A stretch of 35,319 nucleotides of DNA from a bacterium (GTDB taxonomy: Bacteria; Electryoneota; Electryoneia; Electryoneales; Electryoneaceae), in contig JANQEY010000095.1 of NCBI GenBank assembly GCA_028278125.1, forward strand, positions 1 to 35,319. Direction: 5' to 3'. The notes beneath the pieces are model-generated. The model was not told the DNA's origin. It searched no databases and saw nothing but the letters and a program-made list of their open reading frames with translations. Made by a program: the position numbers and the translations under genes. This document shows, piece after piece, positions 26,361 through 35,150 of the stretch (position 1 is the stretch's first letter; each line of letters opens with the position of its first letter).

Positions 26361-27008
26361 ATGGAAATATATCAGCTAACCGTTGGTATTGTAGATACCA
26401 ATGCTTTTGTAGTGGAAGAATCAGGCGATGCTGTAATAATTGATCCCGGTGATGATGGATATCGTTTTATCGATATAGTCGAATCGAACAATTTGAAAGT
26501 TCACGCGATTCTTGTCACACATGGACATGGAGATCATATCGAAGCTGTCCAGGAATTAAGGGAAAAATACACGGATTCGGTAGTTTACTGCCACGAACTT
26601 GATGCCCCAATGTTATGCGATCCGCAGAAAAATCTTTCTTTTACCGTAACTAGAAGTGTTGATGTAGGAAAACCTGACAAATTCCTTGAAGATGGACAGG
26701 TTCTCGAATTTGGCAAGTTAAAGTTCGAGGTCAGACATGTTCCGGGTCATACACGGGGACATGTAGTTTTTGTCAGCGAAACAGCCGCATTTGTAGGTGA
26801 TACTTTGTTTGCGGGAAGTATTGGCCGGTTTGATCTTCCCGGTGGGAACGGCAACTTACTGGTAGACAAAATCAAGGAAAAACTGCTGACCCTTCCCGAT
26901 GATATGCTTGTCTGGCCGGGTCATGGACCTTCCACAACCATCGGTTATGAAAAAATGACCAATCCCTACCTTGATCCGAAAATGGATTTAAGGTTACTTG
27001 GATTTTAA
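26361..27008 (+). CDS. MBL-fold metallo-hydrolase (glyoxalase II-like)
   Basis: 215 residues. Di-metal ligands of the metallo-β-lactamase fold are visible: THGHGDH (His54, His56, Asp58, His59), His130 in HVPGHTRGH, Asp147 in VGDTLF and His188 in WPGHGP. The FAGSIGRFDLPGG segment is typical of the YcbL/glyoxalase-II-like group, which hydrolyses thioesters such as S-lactoylglutathione analogues. Cytosolic. It is the second gene of an operon with the peptidase and is followed by a terminator. The natural substrate is not evident. Confidence 0.93.
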   Translation: MEIYQLTVGIVDTNAFVVEESGDAVIIDPGDDGYRFIDIVESNNLKVHAILVTHGHGDHIEAVQELREKYTDSVVYCHELDAPMLCDPQKNLSFTVTRSVDVGKPDKFLEDGQVLEFGKLKFEVRHVPGHTRGHVVFVSETAAFVGDTLFAGSIGRFDLPGGNGNLLVDKIKEKLLTLPDDMLVWPGHGPSTTIGYEKMTNPYLDPKMDLRLLGF

Positions 27009-27070
27009 ATATATCCTGGATTGCAAGCCAACCCATGCTACATAAAATAGATATTCCTAACTTCGTGTAG

Positions 27071-27099
27071 ACCGGGTTGACTCGCAACCCGGTTTCTTA
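27071..27099 (+). terminator. Terminator after the MBL-fold gene
   Basis: Perfect 9-base stem ACCGGGTTG / CAACCCGGT with loop ACTCG and tail TTTCTTATT. Confidence 0.93.
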
Positions 27100-27100
27100 T

Positions 27101-27128
27101 TAAAAATGCCCGATTCTCATCGGGCATT
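27101..27128 (-). terminator. Terminator after purC
   Basis: Perfect 10-base stem AATGCCCGAT / ATCGGGCATT with loop TCTC; on the minus strand it is followed by TTTTTA. It lies back-to-back with the plus-strand terminator of the MBL-fold gene. Confidence 0.93.
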
Positions 27129-27132
27129 AATT

Positions 27133-28041
27133 TTACATATTATCTACATCTCTACCTGTTAACCGTTTAAAGATATCCAGGTAGGCATCAGATGTCTGCT
27201 TGATAATCTCCCCGGGAAGTTCAGGTCCCGGAGGTGTTTTATCCCATCCGCTGTCTTCCAGCCAGTTACGAACAATCTGTTTGTCAAAACTTGGTGGTTC
27301 CTGCCCGGGAACTACCTTGTCGGCAGGCCAGAAACGGCTGGAATCTGGTGTTAAAACCTCATCCACGAGAACAATCTCACCATCAAGCATACCGAACTCA
27401 AACTTGGTATCGGCGATGATGATTCCGTGCTGGAGGGCATACTCTGCTGCTTCGGAATAAATTTTCAGAGACAGTTCTTCCAGTTTATCAGCAACATCTT
27501 TACCGACAATTTCAGCAGCCTGTTCGATAGAGATATTCTCATCGTGGCCTTCGGTCGCCTTTGTTGAAGGTGTAAACAACGGTTTCGGAAGTTGATCGGC
27601 CTTTTTTAAACCTTCCGGAAGATCATGACCACAGACTTGCCCAGTCTTCATGTAGTCCTTAAAACCCGATCCCGCCAGGTAACCGCGAACTATACATTCT
27701 ACGGGAAATACTTCAGCTTTATTCATCAGGACACTTCTGCCCGGAAGTTGTTTTAACAGTTCAGTTTCGACGGGACTATCCCACGGCAGGTCATCGGCTT
27801 TGTCATCCTGTACAACGGCGTTTTTTACGGTATTCTGGAAAAAACCATACCAGAACAGTGACATCTGGTTAAGGACATTCCCCTTTGCCGGGATTGGATT
27901 CGGAAGAATTACATCAAAAGCGCTTAGGCGGTCAGTCGTTACCAGCAAGAGCAGTTCATCACCAAACTGGTAAATCTCCCTCACTTTACCCGAAGAGATT
28001 TTTTTTGCCGGCAACTCGAAAGTATGAAGCGGTTTAGCCAT
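27133..28041 (-). CDS. purC: Phosphoribosylaminoimidazole-succinocarboxamide synthase (SAICAR synthetase)
   Basis: 302 residues. It catalyses ATP-dependent joining of CAIR and aspartate in purine synthesis. Family features: SSGKVREIY (ATP loop), TTDRLSAFDVILP, PIPAKGNVLNQMS, ECIVRGYLAGSG, STKATEGHDENIS, IIADTKFEFG and VDEVLTPDSSRFWP. The length matches the longer, yeast-ADE1-like type of SAICAR synthetase rather than the short enzyme of about 240 residues. I start at ATG 28039-28041 (MAKPLHTFEL), with GGAG seven bases upstream; the frame continues to 28071 without a better site. It is divergent from thrS. A weak promoter of the TTTA-20-TACAATTG type lies on the minus strand at 28069-28100. 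Confidence 0.96.
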   Translation of the reverse strand: MAKPLHTFELPAKKISSGKVREIYQFGDELLLLVTTDRLSAFDVILPNPIPAKGNVLNQMSLFWYGFFQNTVKNAVVQDDKADDLPWDSPVETELLKQLPGRSVLMNKAEVFPVECIVRGYLAGSGFKDYMKTGQVCGHDLPEGLKKADQLPKPLFTPSTKATEGHDENISIEQAAEIVGKDVADKLEELSLKIYSEAAEYALQHGIIIADTKFEFGMLDGEIVLVDEVLTPDSSRFWPADKVVPGQEPPSFDKQIVRNWLEDSGWDKTPPGPELPGEIIKQTSDAYLDIFKRLTGRDVDNM

Positions 28042-28068
28042 CAGAAACTCCAATATTTTGTATTTGTT

Positions 28069-28100
28069 CAATTGTATTCAGTCGAAGTTGAGATTGTAAA
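28069..28100 (-). promoter_or_regulatory. Possible promoter of purC
   Basis: On the minus strand: TTTA (28097-28100), a 20-base spacer, then TACAATTG (28069-28076). Each box has one mismatch to TTTG / TAnnTTTG. The leader would be about 20 bases. Confidence 0.35.
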
Positions 28101-28203
28101 CCATCTCGGCAGGAAGGTAGCTTTTAGAATATCATGAGGCAAGAATTAATCTGAATCTCTCACTTCAACAGACACAGCCACAGCTCATGAAAAAATATTT
28201 CCT

Positions 28204-28235
28204 ATTGCCTGTTTAACAATCGGGGTATTACTTTG
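28204..28235 (+). promoter_or_regulatory. Candidate promoter of thrS
   Basis: ATTG (28204-28207), a 20-base spacer, then TTACTTTG (28228-28235), one mismatch from TAnnTTTG. Transcription would start near 28242, downstream of the alternative TTG start at 28233, which supports ATG 28266 as the real start. Confidence 0.45.
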
Positions 28236-28265
28236 CTTCACTATTTAAACCAAGAGGAAAGAAAA

Positions 28266-30203
28266 ATGCCGATTACGATTGAATTCGAAAATAGAGAGAA
28301 AAAAGAGGTTCCCGAGGGTAGCACTCCATCCGAATTATTACAGGAATCAGGATTAAACCTCAAGAATGCAGTAGCAGCAAAGTTTAATGATGATATAGTA
28401 GATATCAACCGGAAGCTGAACGCTGACGGTACTTTGACCTATATCCAGAAGAACACCGATCCTGACGCTCTTCATGTTCTCCGCCACACTGCAGCTCATG
28501 TGATGGCACAGGCGGTTATGCGTCTATTCAAGGATGTAGAGTTTGCGATAGGTCCAACTATTGAGGATGGTTTCTATTACGATTTCGATCTTGAGCATAC
28601 CCTCTCCCCCGATGATTTTGAGGCCATTGAAGCTGAAATGAAAAATATCATCAAGGAAAATTATCCCGTTGAACGGATAGAAGTTGACGAAAACGGTGCT
28701 GAAGAGATACTCGGACAACAACGGGCACAATTCAAACGCGAGCTTCTCAAGGGTCTTGAAGGTGAACAACTGAGTTTCTATAAACAGGATGATTTTACCG
28801 ATCTCTGTAAAGGACCTCACCTGGATTCGACCGGTAAGATTGGCGCGTTTAAGCTACTATCAGTGGCTGGAGCATACTGGCGGGGACGTGAAACCAACCC
28901 GATGCTGCAGCGGATATACGGGACTGCTTTCTACGATAAAAAAGACCTGAAGGTATACCTCAACCAGCTCGAGGAAGCAAAAAAGCGGGATCATAAGAAA
29001 CTTGGCAGCCAGCTTAACCTGTTCAGTTTCCATCCGGAAGCGCCAGGAGCACCATTCTGGCATCCAAACGGAGCGGTTGTTTTTGAACAGATCATGAGTT
29101 ACATGCGCGAGAAACTTTTCGAATTCGGCTATGACGAAATCAAAACTCCACTGATTCTCAATGAGCAGCTCTGGCGAGAGAGTGGTCACTGGGATCATTA
29201 CCACGAGAACATGTATTTCACCGAGATCGACGAAAAGGATTATGCAGTCCGCCCGATGAACTGCCCCAGCGGCACCCGTGTTTATAAAACCGGGTATTAT
29301 TCCTACCGTGACCTGCCTCTTCGACTGGCAGAGTTCGGGATAGTCCATCGTCATGAAAAATCCGGTGTGCTCAATGGATTGTTCCGTGTACGTAGTTTCA
29401 CTATGGACGATGCTCATGTTTATTGTACCCCCGAACAGGCAGCTGATGAAGTTACGCAGTGCATAAAACTGCTGCAGGAGGTTTACCACGATTTTGGATT
29501 TGACAAGTACCAGTACGAGTTATCCACACGTCCTGAAAAATCCATCGGTACCGCTGAAATGTGGGAAATGGCTGAAGCTGTTCTCATTGAAGCACTGGAA
29601 CGAAACAATATCGACTACCAGTTGAATCCGGGTGACGGCGCGTTTTACGGTCCGAAAATCGATCTCCATATTTCTGATGCAATCAAGAGAACATGGCAAT
29701 GCGCAACCGTCCAAATAGACTTCTCAATGCCCGAACGATTCGATATGAGCTATATAGACGCTGATGGTGAGAAAAAGCGACCTGTGATGCTTCACCGCGC
29801 AATCCTGGGAAGTATGGAACGATTCCTGGGAATTCTCATTGAGCATTACGCCGGGAAATTCCCGACATGGTTGTCACCCCTGCATGCTGTAGTACTTCCG
29901 GTAAGCCCGGATAAGTTCGGCGATTACGCTAACGAAGTAGCTCAATCAATGCGCAGGCTTGGACTACGTGTTAAAACTGATGACCGTAACGAAAGCCTGA
30001 ATAAACGTATCCGTGACAACCAGAAACAGTATGTTCCATATATGCTTGTGGTTGGGGAAAAAGAGATCGAGGAAGGGACGGTAAATATCCGTCGACGTGA
30101 TGGTGTTCGTGTGCCCGAAGCAGTGAAGGTAGAATTATTCACCGACGAACTTCTTGATGAAATTACCAGTCGATCGATTGAACTTACGATAGGTTCTGAA
30201 TAA
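28266..30203 (+). CDS. thrS: Threonyl-tRNA synthetase
   Basis: 645 residues with the full-length bacterial plan. An N-terminal TGS domain (about 1-62) is followed by the editing domain (HTAAHVMAQAVMRLF with the HxxxH pair, and CKGPHLDSTG). The class II catalytic core has PMNCPSG, YRDLPLRLAEFGIVHRHE, RVRSFTMDDAHVY and the C-terminal LHRAILGSMERF. The anticodon-binding domain is HAVVLPVS...LRVKTDDRNESLNKRIRDNQ. The zinc ligands (Cys of MNCP, His of DDAH, His of LHRA) are kept, but the usual GH after MNCP is replaced by SG. ATG 28266 has AGAGGA upstream. It charges tRNA-Thr; a tRNA-Thr gene is also in this window. Confidence 0.97.
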   Translation: MPITIEFENREKKEVPEGSTPSELLQESGLNLKNAVAAKFNDDIVDINRKLNADGTLTYIQKNTDPDALHVLRHTAAHVMAQAVMRLFKDVEFAIGPTIEDGFYYDFDLEHTLSPDDFEAIEAEMKNIIKENYPVERIEVDENGAEEILGQQRAQFKRELLKGLEGEQLSFYKQDDFTDLCKGPHLDSTGKIGAFKLLSVAGAYWRGRETNPMLQRIYGTAFYDKKDLKVYLNQLEEAKKRDHKKLGSQLNLFSFHPEAPGAPFWHPNGAVVFEQIMSYMREKLFEFGYDEIKTPLILNEQLWRESGHWDHYHENMYFTEIDEKDYAVRPMNCPSGTRVYKTGYYSYRDLPLRLAEFGIVHRHEKSGVLNGLFRVRSFTMDDAHVYCTPEQAADEVTQCIKLLQEVYHDFGFDKYQYELSTRPEKSIGTAEMWEMAEAVLIEALERNNIDYQLNPGDGAFYGPKIDLHISDAIKRTWQCATVQIDFSMPERFDMSYIDADGEKKRPVMLHRAILGSMERFLGILIEHYAGKFPTWLSPLHAVVLPVSPDKFGDYANEVAQSMRRLGLRVKTDDRNESLNKRIRDNQKQYVPYMLVVGEKEIEEGTVNIRRRDGVRVPEAVKVELFTDELLDEITSRSIELTIGSE

Positions 30204-30234
30204 TTTTTACATAATGTATGTGCTAAATGTGTGG

Positions 30235-30263
30235 CCCAGTCAGCTCTGATGACTGGGTTTATT
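30235..30263 (+). terminator. Terminator after thrS
   Basis: Stem CCCAGTCA / TGACTGGG with a seven-base loop, then TTTATTATT. Confidence 0.88.
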
Positions 30264-30319
30264 ATTCGTCCCGCTCACTTGGAAATAAATCATCAACCGT
30301 ATTCACTATAATCCTCCAA

Positions 30320-30349
30320 TAATAAACCCTGTTGTCAAAGCCAACAGGG
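30320..30349 (-). terminator. Terminator of the third propeller gene
   Basis: Minus strand: CCCTGTTG, a seven-base loop, CAACAGGG, then TTTATTATT. It is about 140 bases past the stop, with a REP-like copy between. The interval 30204-30490 holds this, the thrS terminator and the repeat, and no gene. Confidence 0.75.
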
Positions 30350-30393
30350 CCACCCTTTATATTTCAGTTACTCATTCAATAATCGGAATAAGA

Positions 30394-30436
30394 GACGTCA
30401 TTGCGAGCGGAACGCAGTGAAGCAAAGCAATCTCAG
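30394..30436 (+). repeat. REP-like palindromic element, copy B
   Basis: Starts GACGTCATTGCGAGCGG and ends AAGCAAAGCAATCTCAG, the same framework as copies A (8632) and C' (35227, inverted). It sits just beyond the stop codon of the third propeller gene. Confidence 0.8.
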
Positions 30437-30490
30437 TCCATAATTAAATTCCCGGATATCAGGCTGTCGCATGACTATCCGGGCTACTCG

Positions 30491-32203
30491 CTATTTTATC
30501 AAAACAATCTTCTGAAACTCTTTCATCCTGTCTGGCACACTTGCCTGAACAAAATAAATTCCACTCGTGAGATTATCTGCGTTGAAGTTGATATTGTAGT
30601 AACCATCCTTTACTTGCCTCTCTGATAGTGTAGCGACTTTCCTGCCGTGAATGTTAAAAATTTCCAGTGACAAAAACGTCGGCTGAGGCAGTGCCACAAC
30701 GATATTGGTTGAAGCATTAAATGGGTTAGGATAAACCGAATGTATCGCGAATTCTGAAGGTAAACTTTTTAAGCCGGAATCATCGACCGCATCCTCTTCA
30801 TCAATAACAAAAAACCAATCCTCTTCTTCAGCCCATCGATCTAAATCATAGTTATTTGAAACTGCATAAATGTCCCAATAGTAAATTGTTCCATATTCAC
30901 CAGGGAATAAATATGAAGTATCTAAAGTGCTATAGTAAATAGTATAATTATCCGGAGCGTCTAAGCTGATGGAAATAAAATATTCAATTGTATCTTCAGC
31001 AACCGGATTTCTGCTGCTCTGCCACGAAAGTTCAATTTGAGTACTATCAAAAACAGAAGCTGAATCAGGTCCGAGTAGGTGAAACTCGGTCAATTCAGGT
31101 TGAGGCATCAGGTTTTCATACCATACAACCAAATTCAGTGTGTAGTTTGCTACGATTACATCCAGGTCTGTGTCATTGTCCAGATCAACGAGTTTTATAC
31201 AATAAATCCCTCCATCACTATCATTTATCAGGTAATCTTCAAATTCCTGGGCATCATTATTTTCATACCAGGTCACATCCGCATTACTGGTACACCCGAC
31301 AACATCGAGATATCCATCGTTATTAATATCCCCAACATCGAGCCAGTATGTACTATGCGCGCTGTCAGCAACTGAATTTATTGAAAAAACCTCGTCCCCA
31401 TCATTTTCATACCAGATAATATCACTATAGGTATAGCTGGCGGAGACAATATCCCAATCTCCATCATTATCCAGGTCAGCAGTATGCGCCATCTTCGGGG
31501 CATACGCAGCATCGTGGATGGAATGAAATGTAAACTCATAATCTCCCTGGTTCTCCCACCAGGCAACCTCATTGTCGGATGATGAAGTCCCAACTATGTC
31601 CATATTTCCATCAGAGTCCAGATCGACAAACTTCGCACAATTCGCGTCATTAAAAGCAGAAGTAACTATATAAGGTGTATACTCTGCATTTCCATCATTT
31701 TCGTACAAAATAATCCTGTCACTTCCCAACCAGGCTAGAACAATATCCAGGTCCTCATCTCCGTCAAAATCGGCTATATCAAAATTCTCCGGACTGGTCC
31801 AATTGCCATCAATCGTATGATCTGTAAAATTTTCTTCTCCATCATTTTCCCACCATTTCAGAGCATCATCTGCATAGCCTACAGCAATTATGTCATTGTC
31901 ACCGTCACCATCCAGGTCTGCGCCTTCTATACACCTGACATCCAGAAAATCATCAGTAATAGTGTGCAATGTGAAGTTCAGTTCACCATCATTTTCCCAC
32001 CAAACCATCGCATCTGATGTCCAGGCGGAAGTGAGAATATCTATGTCACCATCACTGTCTACATCACATGAACTGATATTAAATACACCCTCATACGTAT
32101 CCGATATTACATGTTCTTCAAACTCGAGCTGAGCGGTAGCTTGAAGAGTGTAAATAACTATAACACAAATAATAAAAAGGCATTTCAGAATTAGCTTTTT
32201 CAT
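30491..32203 (-). CDS. Secreted FG-GAP/VCBS seven-bladed propeller protein with FnIII-like and T9SS sorting domains
   Basis: 570 residues. Signal peptide (MKKLILKCLFIICVIVIYTLQATAQ), then seven blades with DxDGDxDI loops and WWENDG, WYENDG or LYENDG strands. An FnIII-like β-sandwich follows, about residues 375-475 (LLGPDSASVFDSTQIELSWQ ... EYFISISLDAP ... YYWDIYAV). The last 80 residues are a T9SS type A sorting domain (VYPNPFNASTNIVVALP ... SGIYFVQASV ... QKIVLIK). Same class as the propeller proteins at 8801-10609 and 11259-13400, but its middle domain differs from theirs. Probably extracellular; ligand unknown. ATG 32201-32203; the stop is TAG. Monocistronic. Confidence 0.9.
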   Translation of the reverse strand: MKKLILKCLFIICVIVIYTLQATAQLEFEEHVISDTYEGVFNISSCDVDSDGDIDILTSAWTSDAMVWWENDGELNFTLHTITDDFLDVRCIEGADLDGDGDNDIIAVGYADDALKWWENDGEENFTDHTIDGNWTSPENFDIADFDGDEDLDIVLAWLGSDRIILYENDGNAEYTPYIVTSAFNDANCAKFVDLDSDGNMDIVGTSSSDNEVAWWENQGDYEFTFHSIHDAAYAPKMAHTADLDNDGDWDIVSASYTYSDIIWYENDGDEVFSINSVADSAHSTYWLDVGDINNDGYLDVVGCTSNADVTWYENNDAQEFEDYLINDSDGGIYCIKLVDLDNDTDLDVIVANYTLNLVVWYENLMPQPELTEFHLLGPDSASVFDSTQIELSWQSSRNPVAEDTIEYFISISLDAPDNYTIYYSTLDTSYLFPGEYGTIYYWDIYAVSNNYDLDRWAEEEDWFFVIDEEDAVDDSGLKSLPSEFAIHSVYPNPFNASTNIVVALPQPTFLSLEIFNIHGRKVATLSERQVKDGYYNINFNADNLTSGIYFVQASVPDRMKEFQKIVLIK

Positions 32204-32351
32204 CTTACTGACCCTTCGGTTTTATTATTTTTGAAATGTTTATTGTAGCTGTGGGGAATCGTGTGAGAAGATAGCCGTATAATCTGATGGAGAAATGGTA
32301 TATATAATCTCAAGGGAAACTCCCTGTTTGATTAACCGCCCTAATATAAAT

Positions 32352-32381
32352 AAAAAAGCCCGGGATCAAATCATCCCGGGC
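32352..32381 (-). terminator. Terminator after tdh
   Basis: Perfect 9-base stem GCCCGGGAT / ATCCCGGGC, six-base loop; on the minus strand followed by TTTTTTATTTA. Confidence 0.93.
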
Positions 32382-32440
32382 GAGATTATAAATTTTTATT
32401 GACTTCATGTAATAAACATGAGTATTGATACTATATTCTG

Positions 32441-33421
32441 TTACCTGTAAAGCGTTCCAGCTTCTTTACGAATCTTAAGGTTTTTGAGCATATCTTCGGT
32501 CATGGCATCAAGATCCCATTTCGGTTGCCATCCCCACTCTTCACGGGCGCAGGAATCATCAATGGAATTCGGCCATGAATCAGCGATTTCCTGGCGGTAA
32601 TCCGGTTCGTAAGTAACCTCGAAGTCAGGAATATGCTTTTTAATTGAGTCTGCCAGTTCCGTTACCGAGAAACTCATTGCTGCGTGGTTGAAGTCTGAAT
32701 GATGAACCAACTTGTCGAAATCTGCTTCGGCCAACTGGATTGTTCCTTCAATAGCATCCGGCATGTACATCATTGGAAGCTTGGTGTCTTCACGGACAAA
32801 GCAGGTATACTTACCCTTGTCAACTGCATCATAATAGATGGCTACAGCGTAATCGGTCGTCCCGCCACCGGGAAGGGTTTCGTGGGAGATAATTCCCGGG
32901 TAACGCAGGCCACGGATATCCAGGCCGAAACGTTTTACGTAATAGTCACAAAGCAGCTCACCACAGACCTTTGTCACACCGTACATGGTGGTTGGCTTAA
33001 GAACGGTTTCCTGCGGTGTATTATCGAGAGGAACACCCGCTCCCCACACGGCGATTGAACTGGGGATAATCACACGAGCCATCTCATATTTGAGACCCAG
33101 CTCGAGAACATTGATTGTACCGTTCATGTTAACGTCCCAACAGAGCTGCGGATTTTTCTCACCAACAGCCGAAAGGATAGCTGCCATGTGGTAAACGGTA
33201 TCGATATCATACTTCTTAACAATCTCTTCAATTGAATTGATATCGTTTACGTTGATAAAATGGAACGGTCCGGAATTTTTCAATTCTTCTGATGGCTCAG
33301 TCTTACGTCCGGTCGCGACAACATTTTCCGCGCCATAACGTCTACGAAGTTCGAGGGTAATCTCGGAACCGATCTGTCCCACAGCACCGGTTACCAGGAT
33401 TTTCTTCATCTCAGTTTTCAT
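32441..33421 (-). CDS. tdh: L-threonine 3-dehydrogenase, short-chain (SDR/epimerase-like) type
   Basis: 326 residues. Oxidises threonine to 2-amino-3-ketobutyrate with NAD+. The Rossmann motif TGAVGQIGSE (11-20), DTVYHMAAILSAVGEKNP, Ser121/Ser122, and the catalytic pair Tyr147-Lys151 in YGVTK are all present. The GLRYPGIISHETLPGGGTTDYAV block is diagnostic for the extended-SDR threonine dehydrogenase rather than a sugar epimerase. The zinc-dependent Tdh of E. coli is unrelated. ATG 33419-33421 has GGAG seven bases upstream; an internal ATG four codons on is less likely. It is divergent from kbl, which uses its product. Confidence 0.94.
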   Translation of the reverse strand: MKTEMKKILVTGAVGQIGSEITLELRRRYGAENVVATGRKTEPSEELKNSGPFHFINVNDINSIEEIVKKYDIDTVYHMAAILSAVGEKNPQLCWDVNMNGTINVLELGLKYEMARVIIPSSIAVWGAGVPLDNTPQETVLKPTTMYGVTKVCGELLCDYYVKRFGLDIRGLRYPGIISHETLPGGGTTDYAVAIYYDAVDKGKYTCFVREDTKLPMMYMPDAIEGTIQLAEADFDKLVHHSDFNHAAMSFSVTELADSIKKHIPDFEVTYEPDYRQEIADSWPNSIDDSCAREEWGWQPKWDLDAMTEDMLKNLKIRKEAGTLYR

Positions 33422-33501
33422 CTCAATTCTCCCTGTATGTATTTTATTTGTTTTCCTCTCAAAACGGGTTAGGGAATGTAATTTCCGGCTCTATTCAAAT
33501 C

Positions 33502-33566
33502 AAGCTGAAAGTTCTGCCTCACGGGTACCCAAAGATCTATGCTGAACACTTGTAAACTTTCAGCTT
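33502..33566. promoter_or_regulatory. Long-range 11-base inverted repeat between tdh and kbl
   Basis: AAGCTGAAAGT (33502-33512) and ACTTTCAGCTT (33556-33566) are exact reverse complements, 43 bases apart; GCTGAAAG recurs near 33605. It lies inside the 384-base divergent spacer 33422-33805, which has no gene. It could be two sites for a shared regulator or the base of an RNA stem in the kbl leader. No glycine-riboswitch core is seen. Confidence 0.4.
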
Positions 33567-33805
33567 ATATATCCTCTTTACTCTACTAAAACCGCTCGTC
33601 ATATCGCTGAAAGATGTTGACTGATTTCTCCATGCTGATTATATTCGAATCCCCTTGAGAAATTTATCACCAACTTTCCGAGGTTTTTAACCGCTGGAGT
33701 GATGTAAAATCGCAGGTTGAGAATAAATTTCCGGATAAGATTAAAGCGAAAAAACAGGTAAAACATAAAACATAACATAACAATACCAGGAAGTAAGGAG
33801 TAGAC

Positions 33806-35047
33806 ATGTACGGTAAAATTAAACAAGATCTGATCAGTGAACTTGGTGACGTTCGCGATGCAGGTTTGTTCAAGGAAGAACGTTTTATTCACGGTCAGCA
33901 AGGTGCCGATATCAGCGTTGAGTACCCGGAAAAGGCCCCGACCGAAAACGTAATCAACTTCTGCGCCAACAACTATCTTGGCCTTTCCAGCCATAATGAT
34001 GTACTCGATGCTGCCCACGATGGCCTCAAGACTCATGGCTACGGAATGTCATCAGTACGTTTTATCTGTGGAACACAGGATATCCACAAAGAACTCGAGC
34101 AGAAAATTTCAAGGTTCCTCGGCACAGACGACACAATCCTTTATTCCTCATGCTTCGATGCCAACGGTGGTCTGTTTGAAGTATTCATGAAAGCTGAAGA
34201 CGCGATTATTACCGATGCCCTCAACCATGCCTCAATCATTGACGGCATCCGTCTCAGCAAAGCCAGGCGTTATATCATGAAGCATAACGACATGAACGAC
34301 CTGGAAGAGAAACTGAAAGAGACCCAGGACGCTCGTTACCGCATGGTAGTAACCGATGGCGCGTTCTCAATGGACGGCACCATCGCCCAGTTACACAAAA
34401 TTTGTGACCTGGCAGAAAAATATGACGCTATGGTTATGATCGACGATAGCCATTGCACAGGTTTCCTCGGTAAAACAGGCCGTGGTACCCACGAATACCG
34501 TGATGTGATGGGTCGTATCGACATTGTCACCAGTACCCTCGGAAAAGCAATGGGTGGTGCGTCCGGTGGTTTCACGTCAGGACATGCCGAAATGATCGAA
34601 ATGCTGCGCCAGCGTTCACGTCCTTACCTCTTCTCAAACAGTCTTGCCCCGGTAGTGGTTAAGGCAGCGATCAAGGTTGTTGATGTTCTTTCAGAATCAA
34701 CTCACCTTCGTGACAAACTGGAGTGGAATACCAAGTATTTCCGCGATAACATGACAAAGATCGGTTTTGAGATTACCCCCGGTGATCATCCGATTGTCCC
34801 GATTATGCTTTATAACGCCAAGTTATCACAGGACATCGCCCGTGACATGTACTTTGAAGGCATCTATGTAATCGGATTCTTCTACCCGGTAGTAGGTAAA
34901 GGTCTTGCGCGTATCCGTGTACAGCTTTCGGCTGGTCACGATCAGGTTCACCTGGACAAAGCCCTCGCCGCATTTGAAAAAATCGGTAAAAAGTACGACA
35001 TCCTCGGAAAATCCAAGGAAGAGATTATATCCCAGTACGGCGAATAA
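33806..35047 (+). CDS. kbl: Glycine C-acetyltransferase (2-amino-3-ketobutyrate CoA ligase)
   Basis: 413 residues, a PLP enzyme of the α-oxoamine synthase family. It cleaves 2-amino-3-ketobutyrate with CoA to glycine and acetyl-CoA. Visible features: NFCANNYLGLSSH, SSVRFICGTQ, DALNHASIIDGIRLSKA, VTDGAFSMDG, MIDDSHCTGFLGKTGRG and the PLP Lys247 in TSTLGKAMGGASGGF. ATG 33806 has AAGGAG upstream. Its substrate is made by the divergent tdh gene, so the pair forms the threonine-to-glycine route. A terminator lies 24 bases after the stop. Confidence 0.96.
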   Translation: MYGKIKQDLISELGDVRDAGLFKEERFIHGQQGADISVEYPEKAPTENVINFCANNYLGLSSHNDVLDAAHDGLKTHGYGMSSVRFICGTQDIHKELEQKISRFLGTDDTILYSSCFDANGGLFEVFMKAEDAIITDALNHASIIDGIRLSKARRYIMKHNDMNDLEEKLKETQDARYRMVVTDGAFSMDGTIAQLHKICDLAEKYDAMVMIDDSHCTGFLGKTGRGTHEYRDVMGRIDIVTSTLGKAMGGASGGFTSGHAEMIEMLRQRSRPYLFSNSLAPVVVKAAIKVVDVLSESTHLRDKLEWNTKYFRDNMTKIGFEITPGDHPIVPIMLYNAKLSQDIARDMYFEGIYVIGFFYPVVGKGLARIRVQLSAGHDQVHLDKALAAFEKIGKKYDILGKSKEEIISQYGE

Positions 35048-35070
35048 TTCTTTTCGAGATAAAGTAATTA

Positions 35071-35098
35071 AGGGCTCGGATTTCCGAGCTCTTTTTTA
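35071..35098 (+). terminator. Terminator after kbl
   Basis: AGGGCTCGG / CCGAGCTCT with one wobble pair, loop ATTT, followed by a T run. Confidence 0.9.
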
Positions 35099-35121
35099 TT
35101 GTTATGATGTTTGAAAAAGTT

Positions 35122-35149
35122 GTCATCCCAGACTCGATCTGGGATCCAG
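35122..35149. repeat. Second palindromic repeat family
   Basis: GTCATCCCAGA, CTCGA, TCTGGGATCCAG: an 8-base stem ATCCCAGA/TCTGGGAT with a 5-base loop. This resembles the 'GTCATCCCAGACTxGATCTGGGATCC' intergenic palindrome seen in many unrelated bacteria (recalled, not searched). Confidence 0.7.
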
Positions 35150-35150
35150 C

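Noticed and set aside
28860..29489. 209-residue minus-strand frame inside thrS
   Set aside because: It is a shadow of the highly conserved thrS coding frame, with no family resemblance.
33567..33805. Glycine riboswitch in the kbl leader
   Set aside because: The conserved glycine aptamer core and tandem arrangement are not visible.
33599..34036. Minus-strand frame overlapping the kbl start
   Set aside because: Half of it is antisense to kbl, it has no ribosome site and the sequence is not recognisable.
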